A stretch of 64,000 nucleotides of DNA from Choricystis sp. odSpoLacu1 (Eukaryota; Chlorophyta; Trebouxiophyceae), in contig OY253660.1 in NCBI GenBank assembly GCA_958009055.1, positions 558,001 to 622,000 of the forward strand, read 5' to 3'. The notes under the pieces are model-generated. The model did no database searches. It saw nothing but the letters and a program-made list of their open reading frames with translations, and was not told the origin of the DNA. The position numbers were made by a program, and so were the translations under genes. This document shows positions 20,788 through 30,385 of the stretch, in pieces. Within the stretch, counting starts at the first letter, position 1; every line of letters begins with the position of its first letter.

Positions 20788-21591
20788 TCAGTACAGCGCT
20801 GCGACGTCGGGCGCGCAAAACACCTCCACCTCGGCCAGCGTGACGCCCGCGCGCCCGCCGTTGATCGCCGCGTCCCCGCCAAACAGTGTCCTGCCATCCT
20901 CCCGGGCTGCATACGCCAGCCCCAGCCTGCATCGAGCCTGCCTCAGATCGCCTGCTCCGACAGTGGCCGAGTCGGGCCCCGCAAACCCGCCCATGACGGT
21001 CGCCGCGGGCGCGCCGACGACGAGCGCGTCTGCACCCCACTGCGGGCCGCCCCGCCGATAGTCGTACAGCGCGGCTTCGGGGCCATTGATTTTGGGGAGG
21101 CGTGTGAAGCCGTCGCCGCGGGCGTCCAGCACAAAGAGGAAGGGTGACAGCGACGCAAAGTAGTCGTCTGATGATGACACCCCTGTCGAGTGAAACCCGC
21201 CACACCGCACGGACGCCACGCCATCGCTCGCTTCTGTCGTACACAAAACCACCAGCGGCCCATTGAAGTCGCACGCCAAGTGAAAATCGAGGGCGGACCA
21301 CCCGTCACGCGACGCGCGGTAGGCGAGCGCGAGCGGGCGGGACGCGACGTGGGTGCCCGCCAGCAGGGCCCGCGGAAAGGGCAGGTCGGCATCGTCGACA
21401 GCAGGAGGCAGCGTGGGTTTGGTGGGGGTGGAGGCGTCGCCGTCACCACCAAACAGGGACGACCACCACGCTGCGGGTGGGGGCAGCGTCGTGTGTCTGC
21501 GCGGGGTGGGCGCACAGGGACGCTGCCGTGCTGGCTGCGCCGCGCTGGGTGCGGCACGCGTGCTGGCGTGCTGGCGTGTGCCAGCACGCAT
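20788..21591 (-). CDS. TLD-domain protein, plant-type, probably plastid-targeted
   Basis: Single exon, 267 aa from ATG 21591; the longer upstream frame has no ATG. The first 45 residues are Arg/Ala/Thr/Pro-rich without acidic residues, typical of a chloroplast transit peptide. The TLD fold is seen in YRASRDGWSALDFHLACD, CGGFHSTG and FLFVLDARGDGFTRLP. The C-terminal block VMGGFAGPDS ... DLRQARCRLGLAYA ... VEVFCAPDVAALY matches the plant subgroup as I recall it. TLD proteins elsewhere protect against oxidative stress or regulate V-ATPase, but the plant subgroup has no settled role. It is divergent from the ABCG transporter. Confidence 0.8.
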   Translation of the reverse strand: MRAGTRQHASTRAAPSAAQPARQRPCAPTPRRHTTLPPPAAWWSSLFGGDGDASTPTKPTLPPAVDDADLPFPRALLAGTHVASRPLALAYRASRDGWSALDFHLACDFNGPLVVLCTTEASDGVASVRCGGFHSTGVSSSDDYFASLSPFLFVLDARGDGFTRLPKINGPEAALYDYRRGGPQWGADALVVGAPAATVMGGFAGPDSATVGAGDLRQARCRLGLAYAAREDGRTLFGGDAAINGGRAGVTLAEVEVFCAPDVAALY

Positions 21592-21823
21592 AGCGGGGGG
21601 GGGCAGTGAGGGAAGAGAGGGGCCCGCGATTGTCGAGAATAGGCTCAGGAGGTGTCTCGCGGCTCTCGAGAGAGTGCGTCGGGGGTCGCAGGGCCACACA
21701 CTTCGTGCGCTTGCGTTTCTTTGTCTCCCTCCGCGTGTTGCGCGCGTTGTGCGTTTCCCCCGTGCCCCCCGCTATCGCCTCCTGACTGTGAGCCTCACTG
21801 CGCGCACCACCACCACCAAAACC
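21592..21823. promoter_or_regulatory. Shared upstream region, TLD / ABCG
   Basis: 232 bp between divergent start codons. The ABCG side ends in a CAC-repeat leader (caccaccaccaccaaaaccATG). Nothing else is recognised. Confidence 0.5.
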
Positions 21824-24800
21824 ATGGGGCAAATCCTGCCCCTGTGGGTGACGTCGCTCGTGCTCGCGCACATGATTGGCGCCGTCCTGCTGCTCTACGC
21901 GCTGGAGAAAGTGAGCGGCATCCTGTCCCGCCCCGCCCGCCGCGTGCGCGCTGCGCTGAAGTCCCGGTCGCCGGATGGGGAGGCGGGCGCTGCTGCTGAT
22001 GGCGCGGGCGCGCCGTCGCCGGCTGCCAAAGGCGCCGCAGCGCGCGCCGCGCGCCGCGCCGCCACGCTGCGCGCCACCACGCTGGGCGCTGACGACGACT
22101 TTGGGGCGGGGCCGCCCGCCACGCCGCGCCACCTGGCGCCGCGGTGGAGCCGCGCGTGCGCGTGCAAGGTGCGATTGGAGGGGAGGAGGGGATAGTGTGT
22201 GGTTGGCGCCTGCTGCGCTGGTGGCTGCTGCATTCGGCACCCGTGATTGGCGGGGTGCTTGAATTGCGGGGACGCAGCGCCAGAGCCAGGCGGCAGCGGG
22301 TGCCGCGCGTCACCGCGCGGTCGGCGGCCCGTGCTGCTACCTTCCCCTCGTCGCGAGGCGCGACCGAGCGCGGCCAGCTGGCTGCGCGGTCCCTCCCCGC
22401 CGCCCCTCGCTCAATGCGGCGGGCGTTGACGCTGACTCGGTGTCGACCGGTGGCGGGCGCCATGAGCGCGGCGCCGGGCTGCAGCGGCGCGAGGGACGCG
22501 TCGGAACGGAGGGGGGAGAGAAGCCGGCTCTCGAGACAACGACAAAACAGAACGTGCGCGCGCGCGCAGCCGAGCGCCTGCGCAGAGTCCACTCGTTTTC
22601 CGTCACACACACACACCCTCCACACACACACACCCTCCACACACACCACAGGACGTCTGCTTCTGCGAGAAGCGGTGGGCCCCCCCTGTCGCCAAGGGCG
22701 CGGCCGCGGCCGCCCCGTCCGACCTGGCGGTGCCCTACCCTGCCGACCTGTCGTGGCTCGGCCTCGCCTGCACTGTGACCGACCGCGCGACCCTCGCCCC
22801 CAAACAGATTCTGGCGCCCGCGACTGGCGCCGTCGTCCCCGGCGAAATGTGCGCCATTGTGGGGCCGTCGGGCGCGGGCAAGTCGACCCTGCTGGAGCTG
22901 TTGGCGGGGCAGCGCCCGATTGGGCGCGTCGACGGCGCCATCTGGATGAACGGTCGCCCCGTCGGCAAACGCTTCCGCCGGGTGTCCGCCTTTGTCAACC
23001 AGTCCGACATGTTTGTGCCGACTATGAGTGCGGCTGAAACGCTGCGCTTCCACGCGCGCCTGCGCGTGCCGCCGGGGGGCGACGACATTGACACCCGCAT
23101 CCAGGCCGTCCTGGAGACCATGGGCCTGGGGCGCGCCCGCAACACGCAGGTGGGGGGCACCCTGCCCGGCGGCATCACGGTGCGCGGCCTGTCGGGCGGC
23201 GAGAAGCGGAGGCTGACGATCGCGTGCTCGTTGATCGCGCGCCCGTCGATCCTGTTTCTGGATGAACCCACGTCGGGCCTGGACTCGTTTGCCGCCCTCA
23301 ACATCATGGACTACGTGTCCAAGCTGTCTGGGCTGGGCCACACCGTCGTCGCGTCCGTGCACCAGCCTCGGTCTGCGATTTGGGAGATGTTCCACAAAGT
23401 GTGCGTCCTCTCCGAAGGCACTCAACTCTACTACGGCCCCCCCGCCGCCGCCGCCCCCTGGTTTGGCAGCCTGGGCTACCGTCACAACCCGCGCCGCGAT
23501 GGTGCGGTGTCCGACTGGTTGATCGACCTGGTGTCGGTCGGGTTTGCCAAGCCGCCCGGGTGGGCCGCGCGCTCGATGACGACGGCGGCTGATGTTGAAG
23601 CCGCCGCCGCCCGGTGGGCGGGGCGCCCCCTGCCCCCCGCCAACGATGGCGCGGATGGCACCCTGCTGGCCTCCATGGAGACGGTCGCCGCGGACGCGGA
23701 GGATGTGGCCACCGGCAAAGCCGTCGCCAAACCGCGCCCCGTGTCGGCGATGCCGGGCCCCAACGGACGCCTGCAGCCGCCGCCCGTGGTGGCACCCACC
23801 GCCGCCCCGCCCCGCAAGCGGGACGCGCGCTTCGCCAAGTACCCCACCGGCTGGTGGACCCAGTTCTTTGTGCTGCTGCAGCGCGCGTGGACGCAGCAAG
23901 TGCGCAACCCGGCCGACGCGACGTCGCGCCTCATGCTGGCCGTCTGGATTTCGGCCACCGCCGGCATGATCGCGTTCAACACCAAGCTGGGCCCCTCCAC
24001 GGCGGGCCGGTTTGTGGGCACCAACTTTTTCGAGATCATTGTCTTCTCGCTCCTCCCGTTCTGCTACATGTCGCTCTACGCCAACGACCGCGCCTTCTTC
24101 ATCGCCGACGTGCGGTCCGGCCTCTACCGCCCCTCCGCCTACCACGCCGCCCTGACGGCGGCCTCCCTGCCCTTCATCATCCTGTTCTCCGTGCTGGGCG
24201 GCTTCATCACGTACGGCATGGTGGGCCTGCGCGCGGAAGCGTGGAACCTGACCCTGTTTGGCGTCCTCATGTCGCTCGTCTCCATGTGCTCCATCCAGGT
24301 GCTCGTCTTCTTTGTCTACCTGTCCCACACCCAGGACATGGCCTACATGCACGCCGTCGGCTACTCGACGCTGGGAATCCTGTTGATGGGGTTCTGGATC
24401 CGCATCCGCCTGATTCGTGTCCACCCACTGCGCTGGCTGTCCTACATCTTCTACCACCGGTGGGCCCTCGCCGGTTTCTCCTACAACGAGCTGGCGGGTC
24501 GGCGCTTCTTCTACCCGGCGGGGTGCCAGTTTTGGCCCGCCCCGCACGGCATCGCGCCGTTCAACAACGGCGGCGGCAACGCGGCCGCGTTTGAGGCCGC
24601 CAAGGAGCCGTGGCTCACCGACCCCGCCAACAACCCGTTCAAGGTGCCCGCCCAGTACCTGCAGCCGGAGCAGCTGACGCCAAGCTGCACTGAACTGCAG
24701 AGTGGCGACTCCATCCTGGACTACTGGTTTGGCAGCGGCGACGACGCCAAGAAGGCCCACATTGTGCGCACGGGCGAAGTCATCGCCATCCTGCTGCTGT

Positions 24801-24862
24801 TTTACGCCGTGTTCCACGTGCTGTCGTTCATGGCGCTGCGGTCGCTGGTGAAGAAGCGGTGA
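21824..24862 (+). CDS. ABCG (WHITE) family half-transporter, 851 aa
   Basis: Exons 21824-22168 and 22652-24862, separated by the longest intron in the window (483 nt). The nucleotide-binding domain comes first: Walker A GPSGAGKST (186-194), signature LSGGE (about 295-299), Walker B LFLDEPTSGLD (D319, E320) and H-loop SVHQPRS. The transmembrane domain follows (GWWTQFFVLLQRAWTQQVRN onward) with about six spans, ending in VKKR. The first exon adds an unusual N-terminal membrane helix (about 5-30) and an Ala-rich linker not typical of half-ABCGs. Half-transporters dimerise and export lipids, sterols or wax precursors; the substrate here is unknown. The opposite strand carries a long shadow ORF that I reject. 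Confidence 0.93.
22603..22650 (+). repeat. CA-rich minisatellite at intron 3' end
   Basis: Two to three copies of a unit of about 15-18 nt made of (CA)n plus CCTCC, just before the acceptor CAG at 22651 of the ABCG intron. It supplies the polypyrimidine/CA stretch of that acceptor. Confidence 0.7.
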
Positions 24863-25421
24863 AAGGATGGATAGGGTGGTGGGAAGAGAGAGTGGTGGCG
24901 GCGGGAGACCGACCTGCTTTTTTTCATTTCATTTTTTGCCCTCCTACCTGTGCTTTTCTACCGACCCAACTCTCAACGGACGTGCGCACATACGCACGGC
25001 GAGACCCCCCTTTCCTTACGTTCTGACTCTGTTTCTTTTTTGCCTTTTGTCTTGTTCCCCCCCCCACTCACCCCACAAACGTAAGCTTTTTTGAGATTGC
25101 GGAGCCGGTGCACGGCTGCCGCCCCCTGCGTTTCTTTTGGAAAGAGTTCGTGTTTTTTCTTGGCAGAGAGGTCTGTCACCTCGTGACGGAGTGCAAAAAG
25201 CGTTTTTTCCCTCCTTTTTCGTGAATCAGCAACCGGAGAGTGGGGGCGGCCGTCTCTCCTCTCTCTCTTTTCACCCCACTCTTTTGCCCAGCGCAGGCCT
25301 TGGGTGACTACGCCCGTCGCCCACGGTGCACAAGGAGCACAAGCCCTGGCCGCAGGGTGCCAACCCCGCCCCCAAAAAAACAAAAAAAAAACGTGCGTGG
25401 TTTCGAAAGAATCGGAGATTC
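24863..25421. other. Intergenic, ABCG 3' side
   Basis: About 0.55 kb with T-rich tracts. It likely holds the ABCG 3' UTR and, at its end, the terminator of the tRNA read from the other strand. No coding frame is supported. Confidence 0.5.
25382..25391 (-). terminator. RNA polymerase III terminator of tRNA-Ser
   Basis: An A10 run on the plus strand, which is T10 on the transcribed minus strand, 31 nt downstream of the mature tRNA 3' end. A T stretch of this length is the standard Pol III stop. Confidence 0.75.
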
Positions 25422-25504
25422 CGCGGCCGCTAGGATTCGAACCTAGGCGTCTCTCGACAAGTGATTTCTAGTCACTCCCCTTAGACCAACTCGGGCACGA
25501 CCGC
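25422..25504 (-). tRNA. trnS-AGA: tRNA-Ser, anticodon AGA
   Basis: 83 nt on the minus strand. The acceptor stem pairs GCGGTCG (5') with CGGCCGC (3', one G-T pair), followed by discriminator G, as expected for serine. The anticodon arm is GTGA-CTAGAAA-TCAC, giving anticodon AGA. The T arm is CTAGG-TTCGAAT-CCTAG. A variable arm (around TTGTCGAGAGACG) makes it class II. No intron and no encoded CCA. The A box lies in the CCCGAGTTGG region and the B box in GGTTCGAATCC. Confidence 0.95.
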
Positions 25505-27071
25505 ACGTTAGTAGTGTCAAAAACGAATTTTTGAGCGTTAAAGTAGGTTTGGGCGGCGGGGGGCAGTGTTGGGTGTGACCCTCCGGTGAACGTTGCCCCA
25601 GCTCTGGACACGCACTGTGCATGTTTATACTGTGGCCGCGTTGCTTGCGTTTGTGCTCCTACAGGTGGACAAATGCAGAAAGCTTGGGCGCGGGGGAAGT
25701 GTGGAAGGTAGTGGCAGCGCGCACTCTCGTTGTTGCGAGCGATGGGCGGCGTGGCTCGCGTCTTCCACCACCCCACCAACCACAGTGGCATCGATTTCAC
25801 CCCCATCCACCCGCCACAATCGCTCAAGAATGGTACACTGGTGCGCTGTGTGCAGGCAAAGCGGCGGTTGGAGCACCTTTTCTGTGCGCTGGACCAGCAG
25901 CCGGCCTGGCAAGGCCGGCGGCGAGGCCGGCCTCACCACCCCACAGTTTGCCTATTTTTTCACATGAAACACGCGCCCTGAACCCCGCAATCTGTCAAAA
26001 ATAACACACTGATACGTTATGCAGGGGGGGGCGGCACTCAAGGACGCGCATCAGAAGGCGCTGGGTCCGAAGAACAGCATCGCCCCTTGCAAATGTGGCG
26101 CCCGCCTGCTCCGACGCTGGGTTGCCCCATTTTTTCGAGTCATTGCCACGCCATCCCGTCAGCACCAAAGCAATCAGGAGAGTGAGTTAAGTGCAATGGT
26201 GGGGGTCGCTGGCACAGGGACGGTCAGTGGGTGGTGGTGGGCAAGGTGGGGGGGGGGAGGTGGTGTAGCGCGCGGTGGGTGCGCGAGCGCGCTGGCTCGC
26301 ACTTGTGGGGCGCATACACGTCGTAGCTGAGAGGTTTTCCATGCCATTTTTCCCACACCGCACAATTATACAATATCATAACCAACACCGAACGTTCAGC
26401 GCAAACGAGCAGCAGCAACGCAGCTTGCGGACATGTATCTGAAAGGGTGTGCCCAGCATGGCATGGTGTGGGCAGTTCGTTGGCCTCTTCTCCGCGTGAA
26501 GTTGTGATTACGACACATGCAGGCAGCACGCGGCGTACCTCAAATCAAGGGGGCGCAACGAGCGCAAAACGGGGCACTTTGTGTAACGCATACATCGCCG
26601 CACTCACAGTTGGGGGCCTTGCGGGGTGCCGTTCTCCGCACACTTTTGTTTGTACATCGCAACGTGTCTATGCGACGCAAGCACTGAGTGTGCGACGAAA
26701 CGGCGCGTCGTGTCGCACCCAAAAAATACAACTCAGAATGCTGTTGACTCATCACCCCCTCACAAACGTCGCACACCCGTCTCCTGCTACTCTGGTGCTG
26801 CGCTATGGATTGCACACGTCGTGCACACCCCGCATTAGCCTGTTTGACTCGCCAAACGGCGCAAAATGCGCCCAAAACCACGCACAATCCTGCCCCCCAC
26901 CTTCATTCCCCGCTCTCCATCTTCCACACTGTCTTTGCATGCGTCGCACACACCGTCGGTTATTACACTCCTTTACACTCTGTGCCGCAGAGCACAGGCC
27001 AAACAGAGGCCAAACAACACACGCGCGCACCTCGTCAAAAAACAGACACCCACCCTCCACATTCTACCATC
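25505..27071. other. Gene-poor, less GC-rich island
   Basis: About 1.6 kb where base composition is visibly more balanced than in the flanks and where neither strand shows the strong third-position G/C pattern of the neighbouring genes. ORFs of up to about 220 aa cross it, but they look random. One perfect hairpin (GCCGGCC-TGGCAA-GGCCGGC, about 25901-25920) is seen. No RNA gene, long repeat or transposase was recognised. It sits between the convergent ends of the ABCG and SET genes, next to the tRNA. Confidence 0.55.
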
Positions 27072-28684
27072 TCACAACTCGCTGTGCCCCCCCTCCAGCG
27101 GCGCCTTCCCGCTAAACCGAGCGATGGCCAGGCGTAGGGCGCGCTTGCGGGTGGCTCTAAACTGCATGATCATGGCTTTGCGCCAGTCCTTGGCGCGGTG
27201 CAGTTCTGTGGAAGTGGGGCGTGTGCGTCGCAGTGAGCGTGGTGTGTGTGCGCAGTCCGGCGCATGTGTATGGCAACATCGCACCAAGCCCCCCTCTGCT
27301 CCGCACTCACTTTGGGCGGCAGCCAGGTCGTCTTCCTCGGTGGTGGCGAAACCATCCAGAATGGCTTGCAGGCGAGCGGCCTCGGTCTCGTTTTGGGGCG
27401 TGTCTATGGGGGCGGCAATGAAAGGAGTGTTGTGAGGCGTGCGTGGCAACGGTCGAGGTGACGCGTCGATGGGATGCAGTCGCAAAAAAAGGCGACCGTG
27501 CTCTCGGCGCTGCGTTTCGCACTCTCTCACACTCTATCCCCCTCTCTCCTCCTTTCACCTTTCTTGCCCAACTCCGCGTCATCCGGCGCGGGGCAATCCC
27601 ACAGCGTCTTGTTGAACAGGTCCACGCACGCCAGGTGGGGCGCGTCCCGGCGCAGCCGGTTGAGGAAGCCGTAATGCATGAACTGGTGGTCGGGCCGCGC
27701 CTGGCCCCACGAGTAGGAAAACGACACCTCGTCCCCCGCTTTGATGGGCTTAGTGGCGCGCGCCACAAAGGCGCTCCCCTCCCGCGCCACGTCGCAGTTA
27801 GCGACGTCGGCGTCGCCATGGTTGAGCAGGTCGAGCAGGGGCAGGAACACGGCGCGCGTCGTGCCCGCGTCGTCGGGCAGGTGAAACGCGTACGACGCGA
27901 CCAGGCTGACCCACCTCTGAAACTCAGGCCACGTCACGTTGGCGCCGGTGGAGGCCAGCACGTCGGCCAGGTGGGGCACGTCCGGCCCCAGCTCGTTGGT
28001 GCGGCGGCCGTCGTACACGGCGCGCGCCCACGCGACTTCGTCAAGCGCGGCTTTGGTCTGGGGGTGTTGGGGGGAGAGAGGGGTGGTGTTTGGCGACTCC
28101 TGCGTCTCCGACCCCCCCAAACCGCTTCACAAGCTCTCTGCCCACAGCGTGGACGGGGTGGCGTCGCCCGACGCGGCATCGAAAAAATGGGGGAGTGGCA
28201 GGGCGGCGAACGCGGCCGCGAGCCTCGCCGACCCACCCCCTACCCCATCCCCCCAAAACCGACTCACCAGCCCCTCATCCTGCAGCAGTTCGGCTTCCTC
28301 CTCGGTGAATGTCTCCTTGGTGAACGGCGCCTTGGGAAACAGGCGCCAAAAGGGCGCCAACTCGGCATGCCAGTCTGGGTAGGCAAAACGCCTCTTGAGC
28401 AGCAGCACGACCGACTCGGGCGACGTGGCCGCGTTGTCCCCCATCGGCACGCTCAGGTTGCTGGGCACCGACACTAGCACGTCCCCCGCTGGCACATCGC
28501 GCGCCGCGATCGTGCCGCGCAGGCCGCCCGCGCCGGGGACGGGCCCGATGCGGACGTTGGACACGCCGCCGCTGGCCACCACCAAGTCCACGATGGCGCG
28601 CTCTGGAGCGGGCCGGCGCGGCCAGAAGGCGGCGGCGGGGGCGGCGAGCGCGGTGAGGGCGAGGAGGAGGAGGGAGGAGTGCAT
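27072..28684 (-). CDS. SET-domain methyltransferase, LSMT-like, with signal-like N-terminus
   Basis: Exons 28684-28268, 28057-27559, 27403-27311 and 27205-27072 give 380 aa in frame. Residues 1-20 are a hydrophobic signal (MHSSLLLLALTALAAPAAAF), then basic WPRRPAP. The SET core reads VFLPLLDLLNHGDAD (the NH motif), then AGDEVSFSYSWGQARPDHQFMHYGF. The first part, DLVVASGGVSNVRIGPVPGAGGLRG, is the usual N-terminal SET strand. The C-terminal substrate-binding region is short and helical. It differs from the other LSMT-like protein at 2784 in targeting and length. Intron 1 is unusually long (210 nt) and contains an in-frame, coding-like stretch, so an alternative form is possible. The substrate is unknown. 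Confidence 0.78.
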
Positions 28685-29006
28685 CGAGAGAGGGGGGTTT
28701 GATGGGGTGGGTGGCGAGGGGCGCCCCGAGAGCGTGTGTGGCCAGGCGTGCAAGCCTTGGGTGGGGTGTTGCTCAGGGACGCGCCCGACGGGTGGGAGGG
28801 GGGTCGGGAGGAGAGGGCGGGGAAAAGAGTTTCACTCTGAAAGAGCGAAAAAGCAAAATGATGGTAGGGGATGCCGACCTTCCCTCACTCAGCAACCCGG
28901 AAAAAAAAACGCGCTACCACGCTCCACGACCAGACACAGATTACTTTGCACACACAAACAGTAACACCACAAACACGCACCACGACCAACCATCCTCACT
29001 TCTTTT
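28685..29006. other. Intergenic, cupredoxin-fold gene to SET gene
   Basis: About 320 bp. It probably carries the SET-gene promoter and the 3' UTR of the gene at 29007-30225, as both are on the minus strand. No ORF is supported. Confidence 0.5.
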
Positions 29007-30225
29007 TCACACCACCACCACCCGCCTGGCCAGCAGCGCGCTCGCCGCTTCGCCCACGCTCCCATACCCCAACGCCTGCGCCAGCATCTGGTCAAACGGC
29101 AGCCCGGTGACCGCCTCGGCCGCCTTGGCTGCCTCCTCCTTGCGCTGGGTGCGGCGGTGCTTGCCGCCGCCGCGGCGCCTGCCGTTTTGGCGGGCGCGCG
29201 TGCCTTCCCCCCACATGCCCGGCTTGCCGCGGTGGCCACGCTTGGAGGCTGACTCGGTGGCTTTTGGTGACGGTTGTGACGGCGGCGGCGGCGGGGGTGG
29301 GGGCGTGGGTTTGGGCGGGGGCGGGGGCGCGACCGCCACAGCAGCCCACGTGCGTTTGGGGGGGGGTGGCTGAGGCGTGGCTGCAGGCGGTGAAGGAACG
29401 CGCTCCACGACAGCCGGGGGCGGCGACGCCACGCGCTCGACGATAGGCGGGGGTGGTGGCGACGCCGCGTGCTTGACTGTGGGCGGCGGCGGCGCCTCCG
29501 CCTCCTCTGCCTCAGCCGGCGGCGGGGGCGCTGCCGCGGCGGCAGGCTTGACAGCAGCCTTCACCTGCGGCTTCACCATGGCGGGCCACATGGTGTCGCA
29601 GTCGGAGATGACGATGGGCGCGGCGGGCTGCCGGTTGGGCGACAGCGGCGCGAGCGCGGCGCGCGGGGGCGGCGTCACCACGGGCGCCTCCACCACGCGC
29701 ACGCGGGCGTAGGCAAAGGGAAACAGTTCCGAGTAGACGACGTAGTCGCCCGGCATGTTGAAGTAGCTGGGGAGGGAGGGGTGGTTGTGAAGAGGTGGGG
29801 CAGGCAGAGACGACGCAGTCCGCCCCCCCCCCCCCCCCAACCGCCCGCTCTTGTGCGGCCCACCCCTCCTTGCCTCTCTCTCCCCCGCCCACACACACAC
29901 ACACACACACACACCTGGGCACCACCGTCCCCGGCTCCACCAGCACGCCGTCCACCACCATCCCGCCCGCCGCCAGGATCAGGGGGTGGTTGACGCGCTC
30001 GCCCCAGCCGCTGGCCCACCGCACCGTGCCGCCCGCGGCCAGGGTGATGACGTTAGGAATGAAGCCCGCGTTCTGTGTGGGTGTGTTGGGTGGGGGCGTG
30101 GTGAGTCGCGGGTGAGGGAGAGACTAGATATCGCGGGGTGGTTTCGCACACAAGGGACCCTTGCTGCCTCTCCTGCCTCCCTCGCTCACTTCAAACACGA
30201 TGGTGGCCGTGTGGGGCAGAGTCAT
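29007..30225 (-). CDS. Cupredoxin-fold-like protein lacking copper ligands, with Pro-rich and basic tail
   Basis: Exons 30225-30190, 30072-29915 and 29766-29007, in frame, 317 aa. The first 90 residues follow the cupredoxin layout: LPHTATIVFE, then GFIPNVITLAAGGTVRW, a single His in VNHPLIL, VEPGTVV and PGDYVVYSELFPFAYARVRV. The last block is where plastocyanin-like proteins carry Cys-x-His-x-Met; here those positions are Ser, Phe and Ala, so a type-1 copper site cannot form. Next come about 130 residues of Pro/Ala/Val-rich sequence (VERVASPPPAVVERVPSPP), then a basic RGGGKHRRTQRKEEAAKAAEA segment and a small helical end. There is no signal peptide. The donor of exon 2 lies inside an (AC)12/(GT)12 microsatellite. 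Domain assignment is by eye. Confidence 0.55.
29891..29914 (+). repeat. (AC)12 microsatellite overlapping a splice donor
   Basis: Perfect dinucleotide run. Read on the minus strand it is (GT)12, and its first GT is the donor of exon 2 of the cupredoxin-fold gene. Confidence 0.9.
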
Positions 30226-30385
30226 GGTTTGTGTGGGAGGGTGTGTGGCGTGGTTTGGGTGGGGGCGTCCGTTTTGCTGTGGTGGGGGGTCTCGCGCCCG
30301 CGGGTGTGCGGGAGCCGCAGGCGTCAAAGCACTCTCGCTCTCTTTTTCTTCGCCAGCCGCGAGAGAGCCGTCGCGGCATTTCCAC
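30226..30385. promoter_or_regulatory. Shared upstream region, cupredoxin-fold / Ubl-WWP gene
   Basis: 160 bp between divergent start codons, among the tightest in the window. No motif is called. Confidence 0.5.

Noticed and set aside
22603..22650. CA-rich repeat units as a CRISPR-like array
   Set aside because: Units are simple (CA)n plus CCTCC with no unique spacers, in a eukaryotic intron.
22337..24817. 826-codon open frame on the minus strand opposite the ABCG gene
   Set aside because: It mirrors the GC-rich codon pattern of the ABCG exon and crosses its intron. No domain is visible, and the plus strand has complete ABC motifs.
25901..25935. GGCCGGCC hairpin as a terminator or attachment site
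   Set aside because: A short palindrome of this type is common in GC-rich DNA, and no T-run, integrase or duplicated end accompanies it.
26447..27115. ORFs of 100-220 codons in the gene-poor island
   Set aside because: Composition is near random, with no third-base bias, family motif or good start. They are expected by chance in a less GC-rich stretch.
28122..28267. Reading through the first SET intron as the main protein form
   Set aside because: The following exon would be out of frame, and the GTGAGT donor at 28267 joined to the acceptor at 28058 restores the SET domain exactly.
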